A stretch of DNA of 39,728 bases from Pseudomonas sp. CHM02 (GCF_000612585.1 NZ_JFCA01000060.1:1-39728), one strand, 5' to 3'. Positions 1-7,804 are shown, counted from the stretch's first letter. Made by a program: numbers and translations. Notes: generated from the letters alone by a model not told the origin.

Positions 1-35
1 GGCGCCCTTTAGGTCAGTGCATGACTCGAGGGCCT

Positions 36-60
36 CATCGCCGGCAAGCCGGCTCCTACA
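36..60. repeat. Single REP-like element
   Basis: An imperfect palindrome of the CGCCGGCAAGCCGGCTCCTACA type lies just downstream of the hydrolase gene. It matches one arm of the doublets at 33551 and 35595. Its partner, if present, would lie before the start of the window. Confidence 0.7.
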
Positions 61-71
61 GGAATGTGGGG

Positions 72-1055
72 TTATTGGAAGAGTACTTTCTGCCCTTCCG
101 GTGACGTGAATATTCCATCGCCGTTATGCCCAACCCCCGGTACTTCCACCAGCTTATGGCTCAACTGCGGATGCCGCTGCTTGAGGTAGTCGAAATAGTT
201 GTGCCCACGAATCAGGCGATACGCGCCCTGGGTTTCGGCGGCGCAGCTTTTATCCAGCGCCGGGTGGTTGGGGTCGGTGTCTTGCTGGCCCAGCAGGTAG
301 GTGATGTTGCGGGACACGTAGGCCTGCTCAAGCTGCTCGGCGCTCTGACCCTTGGCGTAGGCCGGCAGGTTTTGCATGCCGTACTTCCAGTCGTTGAAGC
401 CGGGGCAACTGGCGGTGTCGAATTTCACCGGGCGCTGCGGGGTGAAGTAGGCGTAGGACGACGGGTTGGCCACCACGTAACGCAAGCTGATGCCTTCGGT
501 TTGCAGGGTCGGGTGATCGTGGCCGGTGAGGGCGAAACGCTGCACCACTTGGCCGCCGCCAGAGTGGCCGGCGACCACGATTTCCTGCAGTGCCGGGAAC
601 AGCTTGCGGTTGCCCAAGTGCTTGATGATCTGGTCGAGGGCGCCGTAGGAGCTGACCTGGCCGGGGCCGACGGAGGGCTCGCCGGCCATCCAGTCATTGC
701 CATTCCAGCGCAGTACCTGGTTGTCCAGGTGGTTGCGCTTCACGTCGGATTCATTCAGAAACTGCGGCGCAATCACCAGCGTGTTGGCGGCCTGGCCTGC
801 GTGCTCGGCGGCGTCTTCCCCGCTTTGCAGGTAGGTCTGCGCATTGCGCAGGCGGCCATGCACGATGATCAGCGCGCGGGTGACCTGTGGCAGCGGCTGG
901 CGCCAGTCCTGGCTCAAGCCCAGGCTTAAGTCGCCGGCCTCCAGGTGAAAACGATCGGGACTGACCACCTTGACGCCATGTGCTTTCTCGGCGGCCCAGG
1001 TGGAGGAGGAACAGGTAATCAACAAGCCCAACAGCAATCCCAATGGTTTATTCAT
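72..1055 (-). CDS. Secreted alpha/beta hydrolase
   Basis: This 327-residue protein begins with a signal peptide (hydrophobic residues 5-20, likely cleavage after TWA). The alpha/beta-hydrolase fold is indicated by a beta strand ending in IIVHGR near residues 63-68, which would form the oxyanion region, and by a nucleophile elbow GHSGG at 163-167 with Ser165 as catalytic serine. A C-terminal VPGVGHNGDG near 305 probably supplies the catalytic histidine. It should act in the periplasm or outside the cell; the substrate cannot be told from sequence. Its ATG directly abuts the TAG stop of the upstream metallopeptidase gene, with no intervening base, so the two are probably translationally coupled. 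The gene is followed by a REP element and has no clear rho-independent terminator. Confidence 0.8.
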   Translation of the reverse strand: MNKPLGLLLGLLITCSSSTWAAEKAHGVKVVSPDRFHLEAGDLSLGLSQDWRQPLPQVTRALIIVHGRLRNAQTYLQSGEDAAEHAGQAANTLVIAPQFLNESDVKRNHLDNQVLRWNGNDWMAGEPSVGPGQVSSYGALDQIIKHLGNRKLFPALQEIVVAGHSGGGQVVQRFALTGHDHPTLQTEGISLRYVVANPSSYAYFTPQRPVKFDTASCPGFNDWKYGMQNLPAYAKGQSAEQLEQAYVSRNITYLLGQQDTDPNHPALDKSCAAETQGAYRLIRGHNYFDYLKQRHPQLSHKLVEVPGVGHNGDGIFTSPEGQKVLFQ

Positions 1056-1925
1056 CTAAAGACTCTTGGCGGTAAAAGTGTCGCATTGAGTGATCTGGCC
1101 CTGGGCGAAGCCGGTCTTGAACCAGCGAACCCGCTGTGCCGAGGTGCCGTGGGTAAACGAGTCCGGCACGACACGCCCTTGACCCTGTTGCTGCAAGCGG
1201 TCATCGCCAATGGCGTTGGCCGCATTCAGTGCTTCTTCAATGTCGCCGGGCTCCAGCCAGTTCAGGCGCTTTTGCGCACGGTTGGCCCACACGCCGGCGA
1301 AACAGTCGGCTTGCAGTTCCTGGCGCACCAGCAGGCCGCCATCGCCTTGCATCTGCCGGCCCTGCTGGCGCGCGGCCTGGAGCTTCGACGAGATACCGAG
1401 CAGCGTCTGCACGTGGTGCCCGATTTCATGGGCAATCACATACGCCTGGGCAAAATCGCCGGCGGCCTGGAAGCGTTGCGACATTTCCCGGAAGAAATCC
1501 AGGTCCAGGTACACCTGCTGGTCCGCCGGGCAATAAAACGGGCCACTGGCCGAGGTGGCGCCCCCGCAGGCCGAGTTCACCCGGCCGCGGAACAGAATCA
1601 GTTTCGGGTTCTTGTAGACCAACCCGTTTTCCTTGAACACCTGGCCCCAGGTGTCTTCGGTATCGCCCAGTACGGCGCGGACAAAATCAGCTTGCTCATC
1701 GTTGGCCGCAGGCGCCTGGCGCGACTGCGTGCTCACCGACGGCGCCTGTTCCATCTGGCCGGTCAGTTGGCCGAGGATCTGCAACGGGTCCTGGCCGGTC
1801 AGCCAGCCGATGCCGACGATCAGCACGATGGCCGTGAGGCTCAGGCCCTTGCCGCCCCCACCGCCTCCACTGTCATCGCGGGCATCCACCACGTTGTCGC
1901 TGCGTCGGCCTTTTTTCCATAGCAT
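1056..1925 (-). CDS. ypfJ: Neutral zinc metallopeptidase, YpfJ family
   Basis: The 289-residue product has a cytoplasmic N-terminus rich in glycine, one transmembrane segment at about residues 28-45 and a large periplasmic domain. The zinc-binding motif HEIGH is at 166-170, followed by a further His at 171. An acidic residue in the downstream RQELQADCFAG stretch near 204 probably provides the third ligand. These features match the YpfJ/KPN_02809 family of membrane-anchored metallopeptidases, whose physiological substrate is not well known. The start is supported by GAGG about 8 bases upstream. The stop codon touches the start of the secreted hydrolase, so the two form a two-gene operon. Confidence 0.88.
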   Translation of the reverse strand: MLWKKGRRSDNVVDARDDSGGGGGGKGLSLTAIVLIVGIGWLTGQDPLQILGQLTGQMEQAPSVSTQSRQAPAANDEQADFVRAVLGDTEDTWGQVFKENGLVYKNPKLILFRGRVNSACGGATSASGPFYCPADQQVYLDLDFFREMSQRFQAAGDFAQAYVIAHEIGHHVQTLLGISSKLQAARQQGRQMQGDGGLLVRQELQADCFAGVWANRAQKRLNWLEPGDIEEALNAANAIGDDRLQQQGQGRVVPDSFTHGTSAQRVRWFKTGFAQGQITQCDTFTAKSL

Positions 1926-2080
1926 GGGGCAATCCTCTCGATGAACTCTGGAACAGTGTTGTTGGTGCGTAGGAATGGCGCCAGCCCGGCTGTCCGACAG
2001 GTTCGAGAGCTGCGTAGTATCGCTGCTCTCGGCCGGTCCCGGCAGGGGCGCCAGATGAAACTTGTGTCAGCAAAACCGCT

Positions 2081-2497
2081 TCAGTCGCGGCAGTAACCTT
2101 CGCCGGTATCCACCACCAGGCAATCCTTTTTATCCGCCAGCCATTTCAGTCCGGTAGCTGCACCGTCGCCGGCACGCAGCAGTTGCGGGCCATCCGGACG
2201 GGCGAAGGCGATGCCGTCCTCCGCCGCTTCACCCTTGAAGGTGCCCGACTCATCGGCGTCGAGGCCATACTGCATGGTGAGGATGTAGTGACCACGGCCG
2301 ATGCTGTCGTCCTTGGCGATGGTCAGGTTGAGGCCTTCGACGCCGATCCATTTGCCGACCCATTTGTCGGTGGGCGGGGTTTGCGGCACCAGGGTGGCCT
2401 GCACGGAAGGCGGCGCGGGCTTGGGCGCGTCCTTGGACTCCTGATTGCAGGCAGTGAGCAGGGCAAGGGCAGAAAGAACAAACAGTGTTTTCTTCAT
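2081..2497 (-). CDS. Small lipoprotein
   Basis: This 138-residue protein has a classical lipoprotein signal, MKKTLFVLSALALLTAC, with Cys17 as the lipidated residue. The residues that follow are NQES rather than an Asp at +2, which suggests outer-membrane sorting. After a Pro/Ala-rich linker (residues 24-42) comes a compact domain with WVGKWIGVEGLNLTI, resembling small beta-barrel lipoproteins. Two cysteines near the C-terminus (DCLVVD, GYCRD) could form a disulfide. I do not recognise a specific function. The gene stands alone and is divergent from the DMT exporter; no strong ribosome-binding site is visible before the ATG. Confidence 0.75.
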   Translation of the reverse strand: MKKTLFVLSALALLTACNQESKDAPKPAPPSVQATLVPQTPPTDKWVGKWIGVEGLNLTIAKDDSIGRGHYILTMQYGLDADESGTFKGEAAEDGIAFARPDGPQLLRAGDGAATGLKWLADKKDCLVVDTGEGYCRD

Positions 2498-2675
2498 AGC
2501 GGCAGGGCCTTGGTTAAAAAGTGTACAGCGCAGGGGCTAAGGTGCAGCGTTGGACTCGAATCCGGTGATTTAGTGCGCTGTTCGCACGGTGTTTGGTTAT
2601 GCTCTTGGGGCAGCGTCCGGCCCGGCTGCTAGATTACCGGGTTGAGTCCTACCGCGCGCCACGCAAGAGAATTCA

Positions 2676-3554
2676 ATGACTGTCAGTACCCCGCTTTCCG
2701 GCGTCAACCACCCTTTCAAGGGCATCCTGCTGATTGTGGTGGCGACGTTTCTGTTTTCCAGCCATGACGCCTTGTCCAAATACCTGGCGGGGTTCTACCC
2801 GATCGTGATGGTGGTATGGGCCCGTTACCTGGTACACACCTTGTTGATGGCCGGCATTTTCCTGCCGCAATCGGGCCTGCGGGTGCTGCGCAGCAAGCGG
2901 CCGGGGATGCAAGTGGTGCGGGCGCTTTGCTTGTTGGGCACCAGCCTGTTTTTCACCGCGGCGCTGCATTACATCCCGCTGGCGGAAGCCACGGCGGTGA
3001 ACTTCCTGGCGCCGATCCTGGTGACGGCGCTCTCGGTGCCGCTGCTCGGCGAGCACGTGACGCGTGGCCAATGGCTGGCGGTGATCTGCGGATTTGTCGG
3101 CGTGCTGGTCATCATCCATCCCGGCGGCGAACTGTTCACCCCGGCGGTGTTGCTGCCGCTGTGTTCGGCGCTGTTCTTCTGCTTCTACCAACTGCTGACG
3201 CGTATCCTCAGCCAGTACGACACGCCCACCACCAGCAACTTCTTCGCCGGGCTGTGCAATACCTTGGTGATGAGTGCGATGGTGCCGTTCTTCTGGCAGG
3301 TCCCGACGCTGTGGCATGGCGTGTTGATGCTGGCCTTGGGCACGTGCGGGATGACCGCGCACTTGATGCTGACCCAGGCGTTCCGCTTCGCGGCGCCGGC
3401 CTTGCTGGCGCCGTTCGGCTATTGCCAGATCGTGTTCGCGGGGTTGTTGGGCTGGCTGGTGTTCAACCACACCCCGGACCTGACCACGGTGGTCGGCATC
3501 GGGGTGATCTGCATGAGCGGGCTGGCCGCTGCCTGGCAGCAGCGGCGCAGATAG
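2676..3554 (+). CDS. DMT-superfamily (EamA) transporter
   Basis: The 292-residue product is almost entirely hydrophobic, with about ten transmembrane helices arranged as two EamA repeats. The first repeat begins at ILLIVVATFLFSSHDALSKY and the second at the segment starting LPLCSALFFCFYQLLTRI. The end of repeat one carries the typical sequence AEATAVNFLAPILVTALS. Members export metabolites or amino acids across the inner membrane; the substrate here is unknown. The ATG is preceded by AAGAGA. The gene converges on the MFS remnant with a single base between the two stop codons, so no terminator separates them. Confidence 0.85.
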   Translation: MTVSTPLSGVNHPFKGILLIVVATFLFSSHDALSKYLAGFYPIVMVVWARYLVHTLLMAGIFLPQSGLRVLRSKRPGMQVVRALCLLGTSLFFTAALHYIPLAEATAVNFLAPILVTALSVPLLGEHVTRGQWLAVICGFVGVLVIIHPGGELFTPAVLLPLCSALFFCFYQLLTRILSQYDTPTTSNFFAGLCNTLVMSAMVPFFWQVPTLWHGVLMLALGTCGMTAHLMLTQAFRFAAPALLAPFGYCQIVFAGLLGWLVFNHTPDLTTVVGIGVICMSGLAAAWQQRRR

Positions 3555-3555
3555 C

Positions 3556-3990
3556 CTAGACGTCTACGGTCGGGATCTTGCGCGGGGCCATGAAGTACAT
3601 CCAGGTCAGCGCAATGAAATACATCGCCGGGATCAAGGTGAACAACACGGTGTAGTTGTTGTTGGTCACCGTCAGGATGTGGCCGACGATCTGGGTCATG
3701 AACATGCCGCCGATGGCCGCGCACATGCCGCCGAAACCGAACACAGAATCCCCCCACCCACGCTGCCGAAGTCGGCGGTCAGGTAAATGATGATCAGCGG
3801 GATGCCCATTTGGGTCACGTTGATGCCCAGGTTGTATTGCTGGTTCAGGAACGGCGGCAGCCAATACAGGTAGAACCAGAACACCGGCGCGGTCAGCGAG
3901 TAGGCAAGGGCGAAGGCCCAGGTGCCGCGCATGCGCAGGATGCGACTGAACGGTACGCGGGGTTGGCCAAGTCCCGCAGCGCTGCGGTAC
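3556..3990 (-). pseudogene. MFS transporter remnant (ACS/hexuronate-like)
   Basis: Two reading frames together resemble the second half of an MFS permease. The first (from about 3980 to 3752) reads through RGTWAFALAYSLTAPVFWFY to LTADFGSVGGG. The second (about 3751 to 3556) continues with SVFGFGGMCAAIGGM and ends at IPTVDV. In intact ACS-family members these two landmarks are separated by roughly 80-90 residues, so an internal deletion that also shifts frame joins them here, next to a run of six Cs at 3749-3754. The whole N-terminal half is missing; upstream lies the TetR promoter region. By position beside aroE, aroQ and a TetR gene it was probably a shikimate or quinate importer, which is inference. 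It should not make a functional protein. Confidence 0.8.
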
Positions 3991-4019
3991 GCCAGGCGCG
4001 GCTATAACGGCCGGGCAGG

Positions 4020-4037
4020 TGCTTCCTTCGGGAAGCA
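4020..4037. promoter_or_regulatory. Palindrome upstream of TetR gene (possible operator)
   Basis: TGCTTCC and GGAAGCA form a perfect 7-bp inverted repeat around TTCG, 47 bases before the TetR start. As RNA it would be a C(UUCG)G tetraloop hairpin; as DNA its size and symmetry fit a TetR-family operator. There is no following T-run, so it is not a terminator. A second perfect palindrome, CCGCAGCGCTGCGG, lies at 3974-3987. Confidence 0.4.
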
Positions 4038-4084
4038 TCGCGGCCCATAATCGGTGCCTGCATAACACTGGCCGTGAGCGCACC

Positions 4085-4726
4085 ATGACCTCCGAGGCAC
4101 CCCGCAAGAGTCGTAAGAACAATCCGGAAAAGACCCGCGAAAACATACTGCAAGAAGCCATTGTCGAGTTTGTCCAGCAGGGCCTTTCCGGCGCTCGCGT
4201 GGACGCCATCGCCGAGCGTATCCACACCTCCAAACGCATGATCTATTACTACTTCGGTAGCAAGGAGCAGTTGTACGTCGAGGTGCTGGAGAAGCTTTAC
4301 GGCGACATCCGCAATACCGAAACGCGCATGAACCTCACGGCGCTGGAACCGCGTGAAGCGATCCGCCGGCTGGTGGAATTCACCTTTGACCACCACGACC
4401 AGAACGTGGATTTCGTGCGCATCGTCAGCATCGAGAATATTCACAACGCCGAATACGTGAAGCGCTCGGACTCGATCAAGGCGATGAACAGCAACATCCT
4501 GGAAGCGCTGGGTGCGACGTTGCGCCGTGGCGCGGAAATGGGAGTGTTCAGGGAAGGCCTGGAGCCACTGGACGTGCACCTGCTGATCAACTCGTTCAGT
4601 TTTTACCGCGTGTCCAACCGCCACACGTTCAGTGAGATCTTTCAGATCGAACTGTCGGACGAGGCGATCAAGCAGCGGCATCGCGAGATGATTTGCGATT
4701 CGGTTATGCGTTACTTGCAGGCCTGA
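4085..4726 (+). CDS. TetR/AcrR-family transcriptional regulator
   Basis: This 213-residue regulator has an N-terminal helix-turn-helix at about residues 15-60. The diagnostic TetR pattern is present: TRENILQEAIVEFVQQG, then VDAIAERIHTSKRMIYYYFGSKEQLY. The remaining helical domain would bind an effector. The ATG at 4085 was chosen because the extra 22 codons available upstream look unlike the family and overlap the palindrome at 4020. Its location between a former MFS gene and aroE-aroQ suggests that it controls shikimate/quinate catabolism. It is intact although two of its presumed target genes are broken. A REP doublet follows its stop. Confidence 0.85.
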   Translation: MTSEAPRKSRKNNPEKTRENILQEAIVEFVQQGLSGARVDAIAERIHTSKRMIYYYFGSKEQLYVEVLEKLYGDIRNTETRMNLTALEPREAIRRLVEFTFDHHDQNVDFVRIVSIENIHNAEYVKRSDSIKAMNSNILEALGATLRRGAEMGVFREGLEPLDVHLLINSFSFYRVSNRHTFSEIFQIELSDEAIKQRHREMICDSVMRYLQA

Positions 4727-4750
4727 GTACTCAGGGCGGAGTGCAATCCC

Positions 4751-4839
4751 TGTGGGAGCGGGCTTGCTCGCGAATACGGTGTTTCAGTCACGAATCAGTT
4801 GGCTGACCCACCGCATTCGCGAGCAAGCTCGCTCCCACA
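4751..4839. repeat. REP doublet (GCGGGCTTGCTCGCGAA type)
   Basis: Two inverted copies of TGTGGGAGCGGGCTTGCTCG-type sequence face each other across about 40 bases. It lies between the TetR stop and the aroE remnant. Because of a late frameshift, the aroE reading frame runs on through this repeat. Confidence 0.85.
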
Positions 4840-4859
4840 TTTGGATTCGGTTTCTACTG

Positions 4860-5570
4860 TCAGATATTCATGCTTTGGAAGTGCGCCAGCATCCGGCATC
4901 TCCCCACTGAACAACTCAAACGCCTTGACCGCCTGAAACACCGCCATGTTGCCGCCATCCAGCGTACGGCAACCCAAGGCACGGGCATCCCGCAGCAATT
5001 CGGTTTCCAGTGGGAAATACACAATCTCCGCCACCCACAGGTCTGCCCTTAAAAAGGCGGCGGGCACTGGTGTGCCGGGCAGCTTGACCATGCCCATCGG
5101 CGTGGTGTTCACCAAACCATCGGCCTTGGCCATCGCGTTTTCCAGGTGGTCGCCAACCTGGGCCCGACCGGCGCCCATCTGCACCACGCGCTGGCGGGCG
5201 ACATCATTCAAATTGCGGCGAAAGCCTTCGGCGAACCCCAGGCAATCGGTGTTGTGGCCAATGCGTTTGCCGTCCTTGAGAACCACCGTGTTGACCGCGC
5301 CAATGCTGCGGGCCTCGTCGGACAATTCATCGAGCAACGGCAGGATTGCCTGCTTGCACGGGTAGGTGATGTTCAGCCCGGTGAAGTGCATGAGTTCGGC
5401 GGCGTGCAGCAGGTCGGGCAGGGCGTGATGTCCAGGTGCAGGGGTTCAAGGTCGATCAGGCGGTACAGGTAGCGCAGGCCTTGGGCATCACCTTCCTGTT
5501 CATGCAGGACAGGTGTGCGGGAGGCCTGGATACCGGCGCCGATCAGGCCGGCAAGAATGGGTGGTTTCAT
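4860..5570 (-). pseudogene. aroE: Shikimate dehydrogenase remnant, three lesions
   Basis: The remains of a quinate/shikimate-dehydrogenase paralogue (AroE family) are clear: LAGLIGAGIQASRTP at the start, GLNITYPCKQ (shikimate-binding region with the catalytic-type Lys), GAVNTVVLKDGKRIGHNTDC, VNTTPMGM and FELFSG. Lesion 1: a one-base loss near 5426 shifts frame after HLDI; restoring it yields LPDLLHAAELMHF. Lesion 2: VVQMGAG runs directly into RAQVGDHLENAM, so about 35 residues of the NADP-binding Rossmann fold are absent. Lesion 3: a small frame-shifting loss near 4890; the other frame then gives LAHFQSMNI and a stop at 4860, while the actual frame reads on into the REP doublet to 4795. The gene starts in a 4-base overlap with aroQ. 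No active enzyme is expected. Confidence 0.85.
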
Positions 5571-6016
5571 CGGGATGAGCCTTTGAGCAACTGGCTGAAG
5601 TGCGCCAGGGCCAGGTGGTAGCCATGGCTGCCGAACCCGGCGAGCACCGCCTTGGCGATGGGCGATACAAAGGAGTGATGACGAAACTCTTCGCGGGCAT
5701 GCACGTTGGAAAGGTGCACTTCGATCACCGGCACTTCACTGGCCACCAGCGCATCGCGAATCGCCACCGAGGTGTGGGTCCAGGCCGCCGGGTTGATCAC
5801 GATGCCGGCGCAACGGGCGCGAGCGCCGTGGATCCAGTCGAGCAATTCGCCTTCGTGGTTGGTCTGGCGAAATTCGATTTTCAAGCCGAGTTGTTCGGCG
5901 CTGCGACCACACAGGGCGGCGACATCGGCCAGGGTTTCATGGCCGTAGGTGGCGGGCTCACGGGTGCCGAGCAGGTTGAGGTTGGGGCCGTTGAGCACCA
6001 GCACGATGGGCGGCAT
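5567..6016 (-). CDS. aroQ: Type II 3-dehydroquinate dehydratase
   Basis: The 149-residue protein interconverts 3-dehydroquinate and 3-dehydroshikimate. Type II landmarks are all present: NGPNLNLLGTREPATYG at 9-25, with Arg19 and catalytic Tyr24, INPAAWTHTSVAIRDAL around 75-91, and EVHLSNVHAREEFRHHS with the catalytic His. Length is normal for the family. GGAG lies 8 bases before the ATG. It is the first gene of the old aroQ-aroE operon, with an ATGA overlap into the aroE pseudogene. Because it sits with a TetR regulator and an MFS remnant, it is probably the catabolic copy, while a biosynthetic copy would lie elsewhere; this is inference. A TTGACC box on the minus strand at 6075-6080 is a possible -35 element. 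Confidence 0.92.
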   Translation of the reverse strand: MPPIVLVLNGPNLNLLGTREPATYGHETLADVAALCGRSAEQLGLKIEFRQTNHEGELLDWIHGARARCAGIVINPAAWTHTSVAIRDALVASEVPVIEVHLSNVHAREEFRHHSFVSPIAKAVLAGFGSHGYHLALAHFSQLLKGSSR

Positions 6017-6151
6017 AGGGGATCTCCACAGTTCTTGTCAGTTGTGCGGATAAAATGTACTGGTTGGTTAATTTGGTCAATTGATGGCGGCGGATGTGTT
6101 CGATTACCGAACTGTTATTCGGGCCTGTGTCAGCTGGAATCAGATTAGATA

Positions 6152-6185
6152 TCAATTGAAAATCATTCTCGACAACGCTTAAGAT
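6152..6185 (+). promoter_or_regulatory. Fur-like box overlapping predicted hasI promoter
   Basis: Positions 6152-6170 match the 19-bp Fur consensus at 13 of 19 bases, with the strongest stretch AATCATTCTC. The site overlaps a sigma-70 candidate: TTGAAA at 6156-6161, an 18-base spacer and TAAGAT at 6180-6185. Repression of hasI by Fur under iron-replete conditions is expected for this type of locus. The promoter call is from sequence inspection only. Confidence 0.6.
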
Positions 6186-6220
6186 GCCCGCCTGTTTCCT
6201 TAACATTCCAGGGAGTCGGT

Positions 6221-6742
6221 TTGTCGGACGTGGATCTCAAGGGCCTGTTTCTCAAGCATGCCGATACCCTGCGCGGGTATCTGGCGCGCAAGGTGCGGGA
6301 CCCGCAGTTGGCCGCAGACCTGGTGCAGGAGAGTTTCCTGCGCTTGGCGGAAAAACCGGCCGGCGAGCGCATCGACAACTCCCAGGGCTATCTCTATCGA
6401 ACGGCGAGCAATCTGCTGATCGACCATATTCGCCAGGAAGCGCGGCGCAAGACAGACTCCGTGCCCCACGAGGCGCTGGCCGAGATTGAAGATGAAGTGG
6501 CCGGGTTGGAGGCTCAGGCAATGGCGCAGCAACAGCGACAGGCATTGAAGCAGGCACTGGCGGAGTTGCCGGAGCGCACCCAGCAGATTTTCCGTCTCAA
6601 CCGCATCGAAGGCATGACCCACGCCCAGGTCGCCCGGCACCTGGACATCTCTGACAGCTCCGTACAAAAGCACCTGGCCAAGGCGTTGGCCTACGTGATG
6701 CAGCGCATGCAGGACGACGAGGTGGCACCATCCGACGAATGA
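6221..6742 (+). CDS. hasI: ECF sigma factor of the has heme system
   Basis: This 173-residue protein is a FecI-type extracytoplasmic-function sigma factor. Region 2 is visible as HADTLRGYLARKVRDPQLAADLVQ followed by LRLAEKP and GYLYRTASNLLIDHIR, which bind the -10 element. Region 4 is LAELPERTQQIFRLNRIEGMTHAQVARHLD with the helix-turn-helix ISDSSVQKHLAKAL. It begins at a TTG codon, preceded by GGGAG at the right distance; no in-frame ATG gives a better family match. It should direct transcription of hasR and downstream genes when heme-loaded hemophore is sensed through HasR and HasS. It lies 63 bases before hasS. Confidence 0.9.
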   Translation: MSDVDLKGLFLKHADTLRGYLARKVRDPQLAADLVQESFLRLAEKPAGERIDNSQGYLYRTASNLLIDHIRQEARRKTDSVPHEALAEIEDEVAGLEAQAMAQQQRQALKQALAELPERTQQIFRLNRIEGMTHAQVARHLDISDSSVQKHLAKALAYVMQRMQDDEVAPSDE

Positions 6743-6805
6743 ATTACCGAAAAACGCCAGGTCAGTCGTCACAGCGTTACATAACGAAAAATTCGAGATT
6801 CACAC

Positions 6806-7804
6806 GTGAATAGCCAGGGTCCGCAACAGCACAGCATTACCGAGGCGGCCGCCGAGTGGGCGGTGCGCTTGCACGCCGGTGCCCTGACCGATCAGGAGCA
6901 GGCCGAACTGCAGCATTGGATCGCCTGCGACAGCCGCCATGAAGCGGCATTGCGCTTTGCCGAACAGACATGGGCGGCATTGGGCGACGTCTACAAGGAG
7001 GAACCGGTGCACCGTCAGCGCCCGCCAGCGACGACGATACCCGTGCGCCGCACGCAGCGGCGACGGCCATGGCAACGCGCGGCCGCCGTCGCACTGGTCG
7101 TGGTGGTGGCCGGTGTGGGCTGGGTGCGCGGGCCGGAGATCCTGCTGCGCATGCAAGCCGACTACATCACCCAGAAGGGCGAGGTGCGCACCGTGCACCT
7201 GGCCGATGGCAGCAAGGTGGAGCTGGATTCCGGCAGTGCCATCCGCCTGGATTACGACGGTGTGCAACGACGCATCAGCTTGCTGCAGGGCTCGGCGATC
7301 TTTGATGTGGCGCCGATGGTAGGCGAGGAAACCCGGCCATTCGTGGTGCAGAGCGCCGGCGGGCAGACCCGGGCGCTGGGCACGCGGTTTGTGGTGGAGC
7401 GCGAGGGCGATAGCCAGGCGTGGGTCGGTGTGCTGGAGCACAGTGTCGAGGTGTCCCTGCAAGCCATCCCGAAAAAGGGCCACGCCGACCGGGTGGTCAA
7501 GGAAGGCCTGGCGGCACGCTACAACCTCCAGGAAGGCATCGTGCCCCTGGAGCAGCTCGATGTGGAACGCGCCACCAGTTGGCGACGCGGCGTGCTGATC
7601 TTCGATCGCCAGCCCTTGGCCAAAGTCATCGAGCAACTCAACCGCTACCGCCCCGGGCGCGTGGTGCTGACCGACTCGGCGCTGGGCGATCGCGAAGTCA
7701 GTGGCGTGTTCCGGCTCGACATGCTCGACACCGCCCTTGGCACCCTCACCCAGGAACTGCAAGTGCAACGCCTGGACCTGGCAGGCCTCAGCCTGATCTA
7801 TTGA
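6806..7804 (+). CDS. hasS: FecR-type anti-sigma factor of the has system
   Basis: The 332-residue protein follows the FecR plan. Residues 1-85 form a cytoplasmic anti-sigma domain with the motif AAEWAVRLHAGALTDQE. An Arg-rich stretch precedes a single transmembrane helix at about 91-107 (RAAAVALVVVVAGVGW). The periplasmic FecR domain follows, with VHLADGSKVELDSGSAI and GTRFVVER. A C-terminal domain with RPLAKVIEQLNRY-like sequence (QPLAKVIEQLNRYRPG) should contact the signalling domain of HasR. Translation starts at GTG with GAGATT upstream. It keeps HasI inactive until the receptor signals. A REP doublet directly follows, marking the boundary before hasR. Confidence 0.9.
   Translation: MNSQGPQQHSITEAAAEWAVRLHAGALTDQEQAELQHWIACDSRHEAALRFAEQTWAALGDVYKEEPVHRQRPPATTIPVRRTQRRRPWQRAAAVALVVVVAGVGWVRGPEILLRMQADYITQKGEVRTVHLADGSKVELDSGSAIRLDYDGVQRRISLLQGSAIFDVAPMVGEETRPFVVQSAGGQTRALGTRFVVEREGDSQAWVGVLEHSVEVSLQAIPKKGHADRVVKEGLAARYNLQEGIVPLEQLDVERATSWRRGVLIFDRQPLAKVIEQLNRYRPGRVVLTDSALGDREVSGVFRLDMLDTALGTLTQELQVQRLDLAGLSLIY

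Noticed and set aside
4751..4839. CRISPR-like repeats from recurring GGGAGCGGGCTTGCTCG sequences
   Set aside because: The repeats are inverted pairs scattered between unrelated genes, not a regular direct-repeat array, and no cas genes are present.
4795..4860. Extra C-terminal residues of AroE through the REP doublet
   Set aside because: The sequence SELARECGG is translation of the repeat. The real family C-terminus and stop are found in another frame just before it, so I ended the pseudogene at 4860.
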